From NCBI GenBank assembly GCA_016783825.1, contig JADHVV010000018.1:1-38497 (forward strand): DNA of 38,497 nucleotides. The letters are read 5' to 3'. Positions within the stretch are counted from its first letter, which is position 1; each line of letters starts with the position of its first letter. The position numbers and the translations under genes are program-made. Below the pieces are notes generated by a model that made no database searches, had not been told where the DNA came from, and saw only the letters and a list, made by a program, of their open reading frames with translations. The stretch comes from Candidatus Zhuqueibacterota bacterium (lineage in GTDB: Bacteria; Zhuqueibacterota; Zhuqueibacteria; Thermofontimicrobiales; Thermofontimicrobiaceae). Shown piece by piece: positions 25,151 to 33,477 of this stretch.

Positions 25151-27358
25151 TTAATTGATTTCCAATTCTTTCCCCAAAAAATGCTTAAACCAAAACTGCA
25201 CACTTTCACGATAAATATGATTTCTTTTCGGGAAACCAATTCCATGCCGTGCATTAGGATACAACATCAGCTCAAAATCTTTGTTCAAATTGGTTAATTT
25301 ATCAATGAATTGAATGGTGTTTTGCATGTGCACATTATCATCCATTGTTCCGTGTGTTATGAGAAGCGTGCCTTTGTATTTTTCAGCATGAGTCATGGCA
25401 GAACCGTATTCATAACCGTCAGGATTTTCTTCAGGTGTGTCCATGTATCGTTCAGTATATATGGAATCGTAAAGTTTCCAGTCAGTAACCGAAGATGAAG
25501 CAATTCCATGAGTGAAATAATCAGCAGCCGCAGTGAGCGCCATACAAGTCGCGTAACCGCCGTAGCTGCCGCCGGTTATGCCTATTTTTGTTGAATCGAC
25601 AAACGGTTTTTTTCGCAGCCACTCAACAGCAATAATGTAATCATTCATCTCCCATTTACCAAGATTGCGAAACATCAGAGCTACTCCTTTTTTCCCAAAA
25701 TGCCCTGAACCGCGATGATCGACAGACATCACGATTATTCCGTTCTGCGCCAAAAAGTGTCCGCTCATTCTTTGAAATGAATTGGAAACTGTGCCGGATG
25801 CGGGCCCGCCATAAATTCGAAAAATTACCGGGTATTTTTTCGACTCATCAAAATCCGGTGGCAGTGTCCAAATGGCTGGCAGATCGTAGCCATCACCGGA
25901 TGGGATGGTGAACAACTCAACTTTCCCCAAATCGTATTCATCCATAATCGCTGACTTTGAATCGCCAAGGTTGCGAATCAGTTCCCCATCTTTGTAATAA
26001 AGATTAATTTTTGAAGGTTGAAAAATATTGCTGTAGGTGTCAATAAAATAGCTGCCCCCGGGAGATACCTGGCAGCGGTGATTCCCCTCGATTTTTGTTA
26101 ATCGTTTTAAGTTTTTTCCTTTGAAATTCACTTGATAAAGATGCGTTTCCAAAGAATTCCCCAGCGTTCGCCGAAAATAGATGACTCCATTTTTTTCATC
26201 AACCAATTCAATTCCGCGAACACTCCAATCCCCTTTTGTTAATTGTGCTTTTAAATAGCCAGCCATATCAAAATAATAAAGATGAGACCAACCATCTTTG
26301 TCGGAGCGAAAAATAAATCCCTTGCCATTTTTAAGGAAATGAATATTTTCAAACCATTCAATCCAGGCAGGCTGAATTTCCTCATAAATTTCGGTTATTT
26401 TTCCATTTTCAGGATTTGCAGAATAAATCTTAATATTGTCCTGTCCGCGAGTCATCCATTGAAAGAACAGTTTTTTACTGTCCGGTGTCCAAAAGGGCCA
26501 GGCAATGTATTGTTTGGAATCGCCTTTTGTTTCAACCCAAACGGTTTTATTTTCTTTCAAATGAACAACGCAAAGTTTGACATCCGGGTTAGGATCGCCT
26601 GGCTTTGGATAGCGGGCAATTTCCAATTCACCGTGGACACCATCTGCGCGGTACAGCGGAAATTCAGGAACGTTGCTGTCATCAAAACGAAGGAAGGCGA
26701 TTTTTTCACTATTTGGCGACCACCAGAAAGCTGCGTAACGGGAACGCCTGCCAAGGATTTCTTCATAATATACCCAGGAAGCCCAGCCATTGTAAACGAC
26801 ATCGGAGCCGTCATTTGTTAATTGGTGCTCCAATCCTGTTTCCAATTCGATGGCAAAAAGATTGTGATCACGCGTAAAAGCAAGCAATTTTCCATCGGGC
26901 GATAATTTTGGATTTTTCTCGGGAACCGAGTTTGCCGTTAGACGTTTAAATTCTTCTGTTTCAGTCGAAAAATAATAAAGATCATTTTTACGGTAAAAAA
27001 TGAAGACCGAATAATCCTTTGTTCTTGTTGAACTGCTTCTTAACGAAAAGCCTTTGGGAAGTATATCTTTGTAAATGTCATAATCGAAATAAACACTTTC
27101 CTCACCGGTTTGGGCGTTGACTTTCATCAATTTTGTTTTTGCATCTTTTTCATCGGAATCCGTTCTTGACTCAAGATAGTGATTGTCATCGAGCCAGCCC
27201 TGAATACGAGGCAGTTGATCCGCCAATCTTGGTTTACCTCGCTGGTAAACTTGTTCGTAAGTGAGTTTCTTTTTTTGAGCGAAAGTTATTGTTATTGAGA
27301 AAAACAGAAAAACAAAAAAGAGCATTAGAAAAAATGAGTTTTTTTTATCAAATGACAT
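25151..27358 (-). CDS. Dipeptidyl-peptidase-IV-like S9 peptidase
   Basis: 735 residues from ATG 27358, which has AGGAGA 7 bases upstream; a further-upstream ATG at 27400 would add 14 residues without a ribosome site. Signal peptide at about 1-27 (ends TITFAQ). A DPP4-type beta-propeller fills about 40-470 (YNGWASWVYYEEILGRRSRYAAFWWSPNS carries the Glu pair region). The alpha/beta hydrolase domain has Ser598 in GGSYGGY, Asp673 in GTMDDNVH and His705 in ARHGIG, plus DHRGSGHFG. S9B enzymes remove X-Pro or X-Ala dipeptides from peptide N-termini. It is probably periplasmic. No T9SS tail is present, unlike the other secreted proteins here. Confidence 0.94.
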   Translation of the reverse strand: MSFDKKNSFFLMLFFVFLFFSITITFAQKKKLTYEQVYQRGKPRLADQLPRIQGWLDDNHYLESRTDSDEKDAKTKLMKVNAQTGEESVYFDYDIYKDILPKGFSLRSSSTRTKDYSVFIFYRKNDLYYFSTETEEFKRLTANSVPEKNPKLSPDGKLLAFTRDHNLFAIELETGLEHQLTNDGSDVVYNGWASWVYYEEILGRRSRYAAFWWSPNSEKIAFLRFDDSNVPEFPLYRADGVHGELEIARYPKPGDPNPDVKLCVVHLKENKTVWVETKGDSKQYIAWPFWTPDSKKLFFQWMTRGQDNIKIYSANPENGKITEIYEEIQPAWIEWFENIHFLKNGKGFIFRSDKDGWSHLYYFDMAGYLKAQLTKGDWSVRGIELVDEKNGVIYFRRTLGNSLETHLYQVNFKGKNLKRLTKIEGNHRCQVSPGGSYFIDTYSNIFQPSKINLYYKDGELIRNLGDSKSAIMDEYDLGKVELFTIPSGDGYDLPAIWTLPPDFDESKKYPVIFRIYGGPASGTVSNSFQRMSGHFLAQNGIIVMSVDHRGSGHFGKKGVALMFRNLGKWEMNDYIIAVEWLRKKPFVDSTKIGITGGSYGGYATCMALTAAADYFTHGIASSSVTDWKLYDSIYTERYMDTPEENPDGYEYGSAMTHAEKYKGTLLITHGTMDDNVHMQNTIQFIDKLTNLNKDFELMLYPNARHGIGFPKRNHIYRESVQFWFKHFLGKELEIN

Positions 27359-27853
27359 AATATTTTCTCCTAATAAAGTTGTTTTGAATTTTAATATCAA
27401 ACAAAGTAAACAAAATATTTCAATTTTTCAAGGATAAAAATTCAAAATCTTGCTTTTTAAAAAATATTTTCGTAAATTAGAGTTGTTGAAAATACGACTC
27501 ATCATATAGAAAAAAATATTGGGAAAACGATTATGGGCAAGACTATTTAAATAAACTGATATATTAGTTCTTTTAATTTTTACATTTGCATATTGAATAA
27601 CAGATATCTTCCGGTTTGTAATTTAATTTTTTTTAAGATCAATGGTTTTGCCCCAAATAGTTTTGCCTTTTATTTTAACCCTGAAAAGTCACTACTAATT
27701 AGTGTCTGTCCGAAAAAGCCCAGTTTTTGTCATTCCGGCAATCTTTTAAGCCGGAATCTCCTTGTAAAACAGAATAGATTCCCGCTAAAAACATGCGGGA
27801 ATGACATCTCGGACAGACACTAATTAGAATGAAAACATAAACAGGAAATAACC
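27359..27853. other. Gene-free interval between divergent genes
   Basis: Between the divergent DPP4-like and lspA genes there is no convincing ORF. The first 330 bases are AT rich and should contain the promoters. The 133-bp inverted-end element at 27695 ends 26 bases before the lspA start. Confidence 0.6.
27695..27827. repeat. 133-bp MITE-like element with perfect 19-bp inverted ends and two REP-like hairpins
   Basis: CTAATTAGTGTCTGTCCGA at 27695-27713 is the exact reverse complement of 27809-27827. The interior has one hairpin with ATTCCGGC/GCCGGAAT arms and a second with ATTCCCGC/GCGGGAAT arms around TAAAAACAT. The second is the reverse complement, with one mismatch over 29 bases, of 17725-17753, so the two elements share a core but have different ends. 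Confidence 0.85.
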
Positions 27854-28366
27854 GTGAATACTAGAAATCTTAAAATTTTATTTTTACTTTTGTTGGTCAT
27901 TTCGTGCGCAACCTGTGACCTGACAACAAAATCAATAGCTAAGACTCATTTAAAACATGCTGAGCCAATAAGTATTGTTAACAATTACCTTGAATTGAGG
28001 TACACTGAAAACACGGCAATTGCTTTTAGTATGCTTAGTTCAATTGAACCTAATATCAGGAAGTGGATCATTTACAGCTTATCATTAGTTGCAATTACTT
28101 TCCTTGGCGTGTTAATTTGGAATGTCAGAAATGATTCAATTTTGTGGCTGATCTCACTTATGTTGGTTTTATCCGGGGCGATTGGTAATTTGGCGGAACG
28201 ACTCGTTCGTGGGTATGTTATTGATTTTATTCATTTGCATTATTACGACAAATGGAGTTGGCCTATTTTTAATGTGGCGGATATTTTAATTACTTGTGGG
28301 GCGATTTTGTTGGGGATTTTAATGTTAAAAGCCTCTCCGGAAAAAGAAGAACTGGAAACTGTTTAA
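27854..28366 (+). CDS. lspA: Lipoprotein signal peptidase (signal peptidase II)
   Basis: 170 residues from GTG 27854 with AGGAAA before it. Four predicted TM helices, the first containing [10 protein letters not shown] (conserved Asp-x-x-Thr-Lys). [16 protein letters not shown] corresponds to the conserved NxGxAFS region, followed by [19 protein letters not shown] and FNVADILI. LspA removes signal peptides from diacylglyceryl-prolipoproteins in the inner membrane. Asp143 of FNVAD is present, but the other catalytic Asp, normally in the GNxxDR motif, is Glu115 here. The Gly of NxGxAFS is also replaced (NTAIAFS). The gene is followed after 11 bases by the SEC-C gene, probably co-transcribed. 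Family assignment is firm, activity less so. Confidence 0.88.
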   Translation: MNTRNLKILFLLLLVISCATCDLTTKSIAKTHLKHAEPISIVNNYLELRYTENTAIAFSMLSSIEPNIRKWIIYSLSLVAITFLGVLIWNVRNDSILWLISLMLVLSGAIGNLAERLVRGYVIDFIHLHYYDKWSWPIFNVADILITCGAILLGILMLKASPEKEELETV

Positions 28367-28377
28367 AAGGATTATTT

Positions 28378-29121
28378 ATGAATTTAGGTGATTTACCGAC
28401 TTTTGAACCAAATATTGATTTACTGAAAAAGGATTTAGAGAAATATTGTGAAGATAATAAAATCTCAAAATTCGAACCCGAAGACATTTTAGAGTTATTA
28501 GAAGACAGGGAAGAAGTAAATTGGATCGTTGAGCAGCTTCAGCAAGATAATTTTGAATTAGATAATAAAAAATTATCATCCCTGCTGACATCGATTCAGA
28601 CAATCGTTGCGCCACCAATTGATGAAGAAGAGGAGGAGGAAGCGGAGGTCGCAACTGAAGAAAAAGCAGTAGAATTTGCAGCAGAACCTGAAGGCGAAAA
28701 AGCTGCTCCACCAATAGATTTTTCCCAGGTTGATTTATCACAAATGGACGATCAGGTGGAAGCGCTCACCGGAATGAAGCTACCACCCGGCGTGGACATG
28801 CGTCAAGTCAAAAAAATGATGGACGGCCCCCAGGGAAAATTGATGGCTGATTTTGCTGCTTGGTGCCAGGAGCAGGGAATCGATGCAACTTCAATGAGTG
28901 ATCAGCAGCAGATACAGGAATTGAACGAACAATGGATGTCAACTCCCAGACCTGCATTTGATGGAAAAACACCGGCTGAAATGTCCCAGGGCGATCCTTC
29001 ACTCATGGGAATGAAAAAAGTTGAAACCATTCGCAGAGAAGAACCAAAAGTAGGCAGAAACGATCCCTGCCCTTGCGGGAGTGGGAAGAAATATAAAAAG
29101 TGTTGTGGTAAAGGAAAATGA
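28378..29121 (+). CDS. SEC-C motif (zinc-binding) domain protein
   Basis: 247 residues from ATG 28378, with AAAAGGA 7 bases ahead; an open frame begins earlier inside lspA but has no ribosome site. The N-terminal 80 residues are helical and acidic ([12 protein letters not shown]...[14 protein letters not shown]). Residues about 85-125 are a Glu/Ala-rich linker. A Met/Gln-rich region follows. The last 22 residues are a SEC-C zinc motif, [19 protein letters not shown]. In SecA this motif binds Zn and SecB or ribosomes; in small proteins its role is mostly unknown. It is cytoplasmic and downstream of lspA by 11 bases. The link to secretion is suggestive only. Confidence 0.88.
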   Translation: MNLGDLPTFEPNIDLLKKDLEKYCEDNKISKFEPEDILELLEDREEVNWIVEQLQQDNFELDNKKLSSLLTSIQTIVAPPIDEEEEEEAEVATEEKAVEFAAEPEGEKAAPPIDFSQVDLSQMDDQVEALTGMKLPPGVDMRQVKKMMDGPQGKLMADFAAWCQEQGIDATSMSDQQQIQELNEQWMSTPRPAFDGKTPAEMSQGDPSLMGMKKVETIRREEPKVGRNDPCPCGSGKKYKKCCGKGK

Positions 29122-29167
29122 GTTTTTTGGTTATTGGGTAATTAGTTTATTGGGTAATAAATTTTAT

Positions 29168-29258
29168 CAGGACAGGATTTATTAGACTATCAGGAATTAA
29201 CAGGAGTATTTTGTAGCTTCTCCTGTTGATTCGGAAAATCAGGTTAATCCTGTCCTTT
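29168..29258. terminator. Bidirectional hairpin between convergent genes
   Basis: CAGGACAGGATT at the left and AATCCTGTCC at the right, with further AACAGGAG/CTCCTGTT pairing inside (loop TATTTTGTAGCTT), followed by a T run. It lies between the SEC-C gene and the M28 gene stop at 29260. It serves as a terminator in form, and is also a typical dispersed ACAGGATT repeat. Confidence 0.6.
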
Positions 29259-29259
29259 T

Positions 29260-30177
29260 TTATTGAGACTCATTTAATTTTTTAATCGCAAATGCCAATC
29301 CATAAACCAATTTAGCAAACACCTTAAAATTCAAAAAATCAATTTTATCTTCAGTGGTATGATAATAAGGATTGCGATAGAATGCCGTATCAGTGATCAT
29401 CAACGCCGGATAATTATATCGCCAAAATGAAGCGTGATCGGATAAATCAACACCCGGAACCGATGCATCTGCAATCAGTGTTTCAGTTTTAATGAGCGAT
29501 GTTTCTTTTAATAAATCTGCAAATTTATTTGTCAATTCTTCCGACTGTTTATTGCCAACAACAGCAATAAAATTCCCCCGCTCCGGGTAAGCCATTAGCA
29601 TCTCGGGAAAGGGATATTGCTGACTCATTGGTTCATCCGTAAAATAACCCAACATTTCCAAAGCAATCATTGCAATTATATTCTCTTTCTTTTTGTAACA
29701 AGACTTGGCATAAACCAAACTGCCCATTTTCCCTGATCCAAAATGAGGCGGTTCTTCCAAAGTGAAAGCAACAAATCTAACGGTTCGCTGGTTGGGAAAA
29801 TCCTTTAACAGCCGAATCAATTCTATTAATGCAGCAATGGCTGTCCCATTATCATCTGCCCCCGGCGAATCCATTACCGAATCATAGTGACCACCCACGA
29901 TGATTATTTCATCGGGAAAGCGCGCTCCCTTTTTTTCAGCAATAATATTGTTTACCAGCTTCCCCTTGCATTTATAGTTTTGCAGAACAGGTTCGGCGCC
30001 GTATTCAATCATTTTTTGAGAAATGTATTGAGAGGCTTTGTTCAATGAAGAATAATAGTCAAGATTTCTAGGGCCAATCACTTCCGACAAATGATTTACA
30101 TGATCAATTAAATTTTCCTGAAGTATGGTCAATGCGTCGTCAGTTATTTTTGAAGATTTATTGTTGAGAAAACTCAT
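29260..30177 (-). CDS. M28-family zinc aminopeptidase
   Basis: 305 residues with no signal peptide, so cytoplasmic. Metal ligands of the M28 fold are visible: His97 in GGHYDS, Asp108 in GADDNGTA (bridging), the Glu141-Glu142 pair in LEEPPHFGS (catalytic base and ligand), Asp/His in LSDHASFW and the last His in PYYHTTED. The length is typical of a single catalytic domain without protease-associated inserts. M28 enzymes release N-terminal residues from peptides or act as carboxypeptidases or glutaminyl cyclases; YPALMITDTAFYRNPYYHT is characteristic of the peptidase type. It is convergent with the SEC-C gene and divergent from the TonB-receptor operon. Confidence 0.92.
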   Translation of the reverse strand: MSFLNNKSSKITDDALTILQENLIDHVNHLSEVIGPRNLDYYSSLNKASQYISQKMIEYGAEPVLQNYKCKGKLVNNIIAEKKGARFPDEIIIVGGHYDSVMDSPGADDNGTAIAALIELIRLLKDFPNQRTVRFVAFTLEEPPHFGSGKMGSLVYAKSCYKKKENIIAMIALEMLGYFTDEPMSQQYPFPEMLMAYPERGNFIAVVGNKQSEELTNKFADLLKETSLIKTETLIADASVPGVDLSDHASFWRYNYPALMITDTAFYRNPYYHTTEDKIDFLNFKVFAKLVYGLAFAIKKLNESQ

Positions 30178-30427
30178 AAAATCATTTTTGTTTGTTTTAT
30201 CAGTTTGAATACTAAAGATTTAGTTTTAATGATATTTTAAGTTTAAGATAGCTTTACTAAACCTTTCTTTCAAATTTTTTGAATTGAGTATTGATTTTCT
30301 ATTTTTTCTTTATGATGACGTAAATGCACAAATACAAAGTTTAGTAAAGCTAATAATAATTATTCAAAAATTCAAGCCATTTAGTATTTATTTAATTTTT
30401 TTCTTGCATCTTGTTTATAATTATAAT

Positions 30428-30468
30428 ATATTTCGTACCTACGAACTATTCGTAGGTACGAAATATAA
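30428..30468. promoter_or_regulatory. Perfect 19-bp inverted repeat overlapping a -10-like box
   Basis: TATATTTCGTACCTACGAA and its exact reverse complement are separated by CTA. The right arm runs into TATAAT at 30465-30470. There is no T run, so it is unlikely to be a terminator. It is a strong candidate operator for the downstream receptor-MarR operon, possibly bound by the MarR protein itself. A cruciform or repeat is the alternative. Confidence 0.6.
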
Positions 30469-30484
30469 TATCTTCAATTCATTA

Positions 30485-30584
30485 AGGGGGTGGGATAAAT
30501 AAATTTCCACTTTTGAAACTGTAACATAATGATTTGTAACAAATTTTATATTTGAAATGGGAGATTTATTTAATCCAACCCCCT
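30485..30584. repeat. 100-bp inverted-end element, family AGGGGGT, copy 2
   Basis: The ends are AGGGGGTGGGATAAAT and TTTAATCCAACCCCCT. Its reverse complement matches 17958-18058 at both ends and in length, with a diverged interior. It lies between the palindrome and the ribosome site of the receptor gene, so it will form part of the mRNA leader. Confidence 0.75.
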
Positions 30585-30593
30585 AAAATAACT

Positions 30594-30627
30594 AGGAGGT
30601 TATATTATGAAAGTTTGGGTAAAGTAA
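30594..30627 (+). promoter_or_regulatory. Strong ribosome site with a short ORF out of frame with the receptor
   Basis: AGGAGG (30594-30599) is followed 7 bases later by ATG 30607, which reads MKVWVK and stops at 30625. This is the best start site in front of the receptor but is out of frame by one base. One extra base in the AAAGTTTGGG run would join it to KVKNSVNPMIYFLIV and give a normal signal peptide. It is either a frameshift, a slippage site or a leader peptide. Confidence 0.6.
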
Positions 30628-30644
30628 AAAATTCTGTTAACCCA

Positions 30645-32768
30645 ATGATCTATTTTTTAATTGTTTCTTTTGTTTTCACAGGCAGTTCGTTTGCTCAAAC
30701 AGGGACCGTAGCAGGAAAAGTAACTGATGTACACACCCAGGCACCTTTGCTGAACACAAACGTTGTTTTGGTGGGCACAAAACTTGGCGCGGCAGCAGAT
30801 GCCAGTGGTGAATTTATCATTACTAAGGTACCAGCAGGCGATTATAAAATCAAAGCCATGTACATTAGTTATGAATCAACTGAAAAAGCAATCACGGTAA
30901 AAGCGGATGAAGAAGTTCAGGTTGATTTTAATTTGCGCGAAGATTTTTTTCAAACCGACCAGGTTATAGTAACAGCGACACGAACTCAAAAATTAATGGA
31001 AGATGTGCCTGTTGTAACTGAATTAATAACAAGGGCTGAAATTGAAGAAAAAGGCGCTGAGGACCTTTCCGAAATATTAGAAGACAGACCAGGAATCTCC
31101 ATTGAGACGGGAACCACAGGCGGAAATTTTCTGTACATGAACGGTGTTGACAGCCGGAGAATTCTTATCCTGGTTGACAATGTCCCGCTTTCCGGCAGGT
31201 TGAACAATAGAATCCAATTAAACCTTATTGACTCTGACAACATCGATCATGTGGAAATCGTTAAAGGTCCTGGTTCATCACTTTATGGAAATGATGCCAT
31301 GGGCGGTGTCATCAATATTATTACAAAAGGATATCCTGACGCTTTTAAAGTACAGGCAAACGGGCGATATGGCAGCAATGATCTGTATAGTGGTAATTTT
31401 TCTTTTTCTGGAGAGAATAAAAACATCAGTTACCTGCTCAACTTTGACCATCTCAAAAGAGGTTTTGGTAAAGGCGCGTCAGAAATTGATGTAACAGACA
31501 CAAAAGCGACCAGCATTAACAGCAAATTTAAATTCAGAAACCTGGGCATCGGTGATCTGGAATTCAAGGGCGAATACCGGGAAGATGAACAAAACTCCGA
31601 ATCCATGTTTATGGGATCAGCAAATAAAAACACAGCTAATATTAAAAATTTCAATTCCAGCCTCGTATGGCAAAAAGGACTCACTGAAAAATTTAACGCC
31701 AAAGTAACCGGCTATTATACGGACAATTTGAGAACCTACCAATCAGCTGCGACAAATTCTAATCGACCGGCATCAGTTGATACAACAACTGACAATATTT
31801 TTGGAATAAAGTCAGATTTTAAATTAGCAGCTTCTGAAAAAGTTGGGATTGATTTTGGTTTTGATTTTTCTGAAAACGACTATGAAAACGAAAGATTAAC
31901 CTCAACACAAACCCGGAGACAGATTGGCGTTTTCACCCAGGTAGAAACTAACCTTTTCAAAAAACTTAACCTGACTGTTGGCGGCAGATATGATAAAATT
32001 ACTGATGTCAAAGGTTATTTCAGCCCGCGTATCAGTGCCATGTACACATTCAATTCAGATTTAAAATTGCGCGGATCATGGGGCCGCGGATTCAGGGCGC
32101 CTTCTTTTATTGAACTTTACAGTGATTTCCCAATTCCAATTCCGGGAATGCCACTCAAAGTTGTTGGAAATCCCGATTTACTACCGGAAAGATCGTTCGG
32201 CGGAAATTTCGGCGTTGAGTATTTCATCAACTCATTTATGTTGATGAATGTAACATATTTTCAGAATAAATTTGAAGACATGATTGTTGATTACCAGGCA
32301 GCGCCGCTAACATACAGTTATTTGAATGTCGAAAGCGCAACGTTCCAGGGTATTGAGTTACAAACCCGCTTTTACATTTTGAACAACTTAACAACAACGG
32401 TCTCCTATAATTATACTGACATAAACCAAAAAAATGAAGACGTTGCTTTCTCAAAAATTTCTCCGCACACAGCCTACGCCAAAGTTAATTATAGCCTTTT
32501 GAAAAATAAGTTGAAAGTTTCTTTGAGAAATCAATTTTTAAGCAAAAGAGACATCCTTGTCGTACACGGCTATACCGGCGACTTCACAAAAGCAAAAAAG
32601 GATGCGTACAATTTATTAGACTTGACACTTTCGTATAATATTAGTAAATTGCTCACCTTAAGAGTCGGCGCGACTAATCTTACCGATTATGTCGATGAGG
32701 ATTACGGACCATATATCGGTCGCAGTTATTTCCTCGGAATCAATACAACCTTTCAAAAAGGGAACTAA
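30645..32768 (+). CDS. TonB-dependent outer-membrane receptor
   Basis: 707 residues from ATG 30645. Signal peptide to about residue 18 (FTGSSFAQ), unusually lacking a basic start, which suggests a displaced upstream start (see 30594). A carboxypeptidase-regulatory-like domain at about 20-105 (GTVAGKVTDVHTQAPL...AGDYKIKAMYISYE) is followed by a TonB-box-like DQVIVTATRT and a plug domain (about 112-230: LSEILEDRPGISIETGTTGG, RILILVDNVPLSG, VEIVKGPGSSLYGNDAMGGVINI). The rest is a 22-strand barrel ending in YFLGINTTFQKGN. The BtuB/cobalamin- or siderophore-type plug points to import of iron complexes or cofactors; the ligand is unknown. The stop overlaps the MarR start (TAATG), so translation is coupled. 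Confidence 0.92.
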   Translation: MIYFLIVSFVFTGSSFAQTGTVAGKVTDVHTQAPLLNTNVVLVGTKLGAAADASGEFIITKVPAGDYKIKAMYISYESTEKAITVKADEEVQVDFNLREDFFQTDQVIVTATRTQKLMEDVPVVTELITRAEIEEKGAEDLSEILEDRPGISIETGTTGGNFLYMNGVDSRRILILVDNVPLSGRLNNRIQLNLIDSDNIDHVEIVKGPGSSLYGNDAMGGVINIITKGYPDAFKVQANGRYGSNDLYSGNFSFSGENKNISYLLNFDHLKRGFGKGASEIDVTDTKATSINSKFKFRNLGIGDLEFKGEYREDEQNSESMFMGSANKNTANIKNFNSSLVWQKGLTEKFNAKVTGYYTDNLRTYQSAATNSNRPASVDTTTDNIFGIKSDFKLAASEKVGIDFGFDFSENDYENERLTSTQTRRQIGVFTQVETNLFKKLNLTVGGRYDKITDVKGYFSPRISAMYTFNSDLKLRGSWGRGFRAPSFIELYSDFPIPIPGMPLKVVGNPDLLPERSFGGNFGVEYFINSFMLMNVTYFQNKFEDMIVDYQAAPLTYSYLNVESATFQGIELQTRFYILNNLTTTVSYNYTDINQKNEDVAFSKISPHTAYAKVNYSLLKNKLKVSLRNQFLSKRDILVVHGYTGDFTKAKKDAYNLLDLTLSYNISKLLTLRVGATNLTDYVDEDYGPYIGRSYFLGINTTFQKGN

Positions 32769-33220
32769 TGAAAAAAGAAGGTGCACAAAAGCTGGCAGTG
32801 TTGGCGCCTAAAATTATGAATGCGTTTCATGATTTAGGGCGTCAACATCCTGACAGCGAAAAACTTTCCATGCGACAATTTCAGGCGCTAATTATTTTAA
32901 ATGCCAGCGAGTCTTTAACTATATCCCAACTGTGTGAAAAATTAAGCCTGGCGCCATCAACCGGGACTGAATTAGTTAACAGAATGATAACGTTAGGCTT
33001 TTTACAAAAAAATCAGGAAAAAGGTGATTACAGGCAAGTTTATATTTCGTTAAACGAAAAAGGCGAGGCGCTTTTAAAACACAGGCAAGAACAATTGTCA
33101 AATATGTTCTCAAACTTTTTAGCGCCTTTCAAACCGGGCGATCAAGAAAAATTCATACAAAGTTTTGAAAACATTTGGGTGTTGATGGAAAAATATCATT
33201 GGAAGCGAAAGTCCATGTAG
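32768..33220 (+). CDS. MarR-family transcriptional regulator
   Basis: 150 residues with the MarR layout: an N-terminal dimer helix, a winged HTH at about 38-100 (MRQFQALIILNASESLTISQLCEKLSLAPSTGTELVNRMITLGFLQKN...YRQVYISLNEKGEALL) and a C-terminal dimer helix. The wing carries the usual Asp-Tyr-Arg turn (GDYRQVYI). The ATG at 32768 shares one base with the receptor stop codon. MarR proteins usually repress their own operon by binding palindromes; the perfect inverted repeat at 30428 is the obvious candidate site. The ligand is probably related to what the receptor imports (inference). Confidence 0.9.
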   Translation: MKKEGAQKLAVLAPKIMNAFHDLGRQHPDSEKLSMRQFQALIILNASESLTISQLCEKLSLAPSTGTELVNRMITLGFLQKNQEKGDYRQVYISLNEKGEALLKHRQEQLSNMFSNFLAPFKPGDQEKFIQSFENIWVLMEKYHWKRKSM

Positions 33221-33292
33221 TTTAATTTCTAAAATATTTTTAACTATTTTAAAAAACCATACTCACGCCGACAAGTGACAAGAGAGGGCGAC

Positions 33293-33370
33293 AAGGAGAC
33301 GGGGAGAGAGGGCGAATAAGCGATCAAGCATTAAGTACATTGTTCACTTTCACAGTCTCCCCATCTCCTT
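33293..33370. repeat. Inverted repeat of purine- and pyrimidine-rich arms
   Basis: AAGGAGACGGGGAGA (33293-33307) pairs with TCTCCCCATCTCCTT (33356-33370) with one mismatch. Purine-rich sequence extends left (GACAAGAGAGGGCGAC) and pyrimidine-rich right (CACACCCACTCTCCCACTC). It follows the MarR stop by 72 bases and may act as terminator, but the form is that of a dispersed repeat. Confidence 0.55.
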
Positions 33371-33477
33371 CACACCCACTCTCCCACTCATTTTATGGAA
33401 TAAGAAAGTCATAAAAAACAGAACATCTCTGCATGTAAACTATTTTACTGTTCAAAAATTTGGAGAAGAAAAATTAT

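Larger units (their letters stand above)
30178..30644. other. Regulatory interval upstream of the TonB-receptor operon
   Basis: No gene here except the short ORF at 30607. About 30200-30420 is AT rich without recognisable features. A 19-bp perfect palindrome, a TATAAT hexamer, the second copy of the AGGGGGT element and an excellent ribosome site follow in order. Confidence 0.55.

Noticed and set aside
27359-27400. Upstream ATG for the DPP4-like peptidase
   Set aside because: ATG 27358 has AGGAGA at good distance and starts a normal signal peptide.
27854-27935. LspA as a lipoprotein (Cys in SCATC)
   Set aside because: The hydrophobic segment is the first TM helix of LspA and the DLTTK motif follows at once.
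28294-28377. Longer start for the SEC-C protein
   Set aside because: The extra 28 codons overlap lspA in another frame and lack a ribosome site; ATG 28378 has AAAAGGA.
30552-30644. TTG start for the TonB receptor
   Set aside because: It lies inside the AGGGGGT repeat and yields a long non-signal N-terminus; the signal peptide begins near 30645.
33293-33370. RNA gene
   Set aside because: The inverted repeat is low in complexity and typical of dispersed repeats; no RNA family is recognisable.
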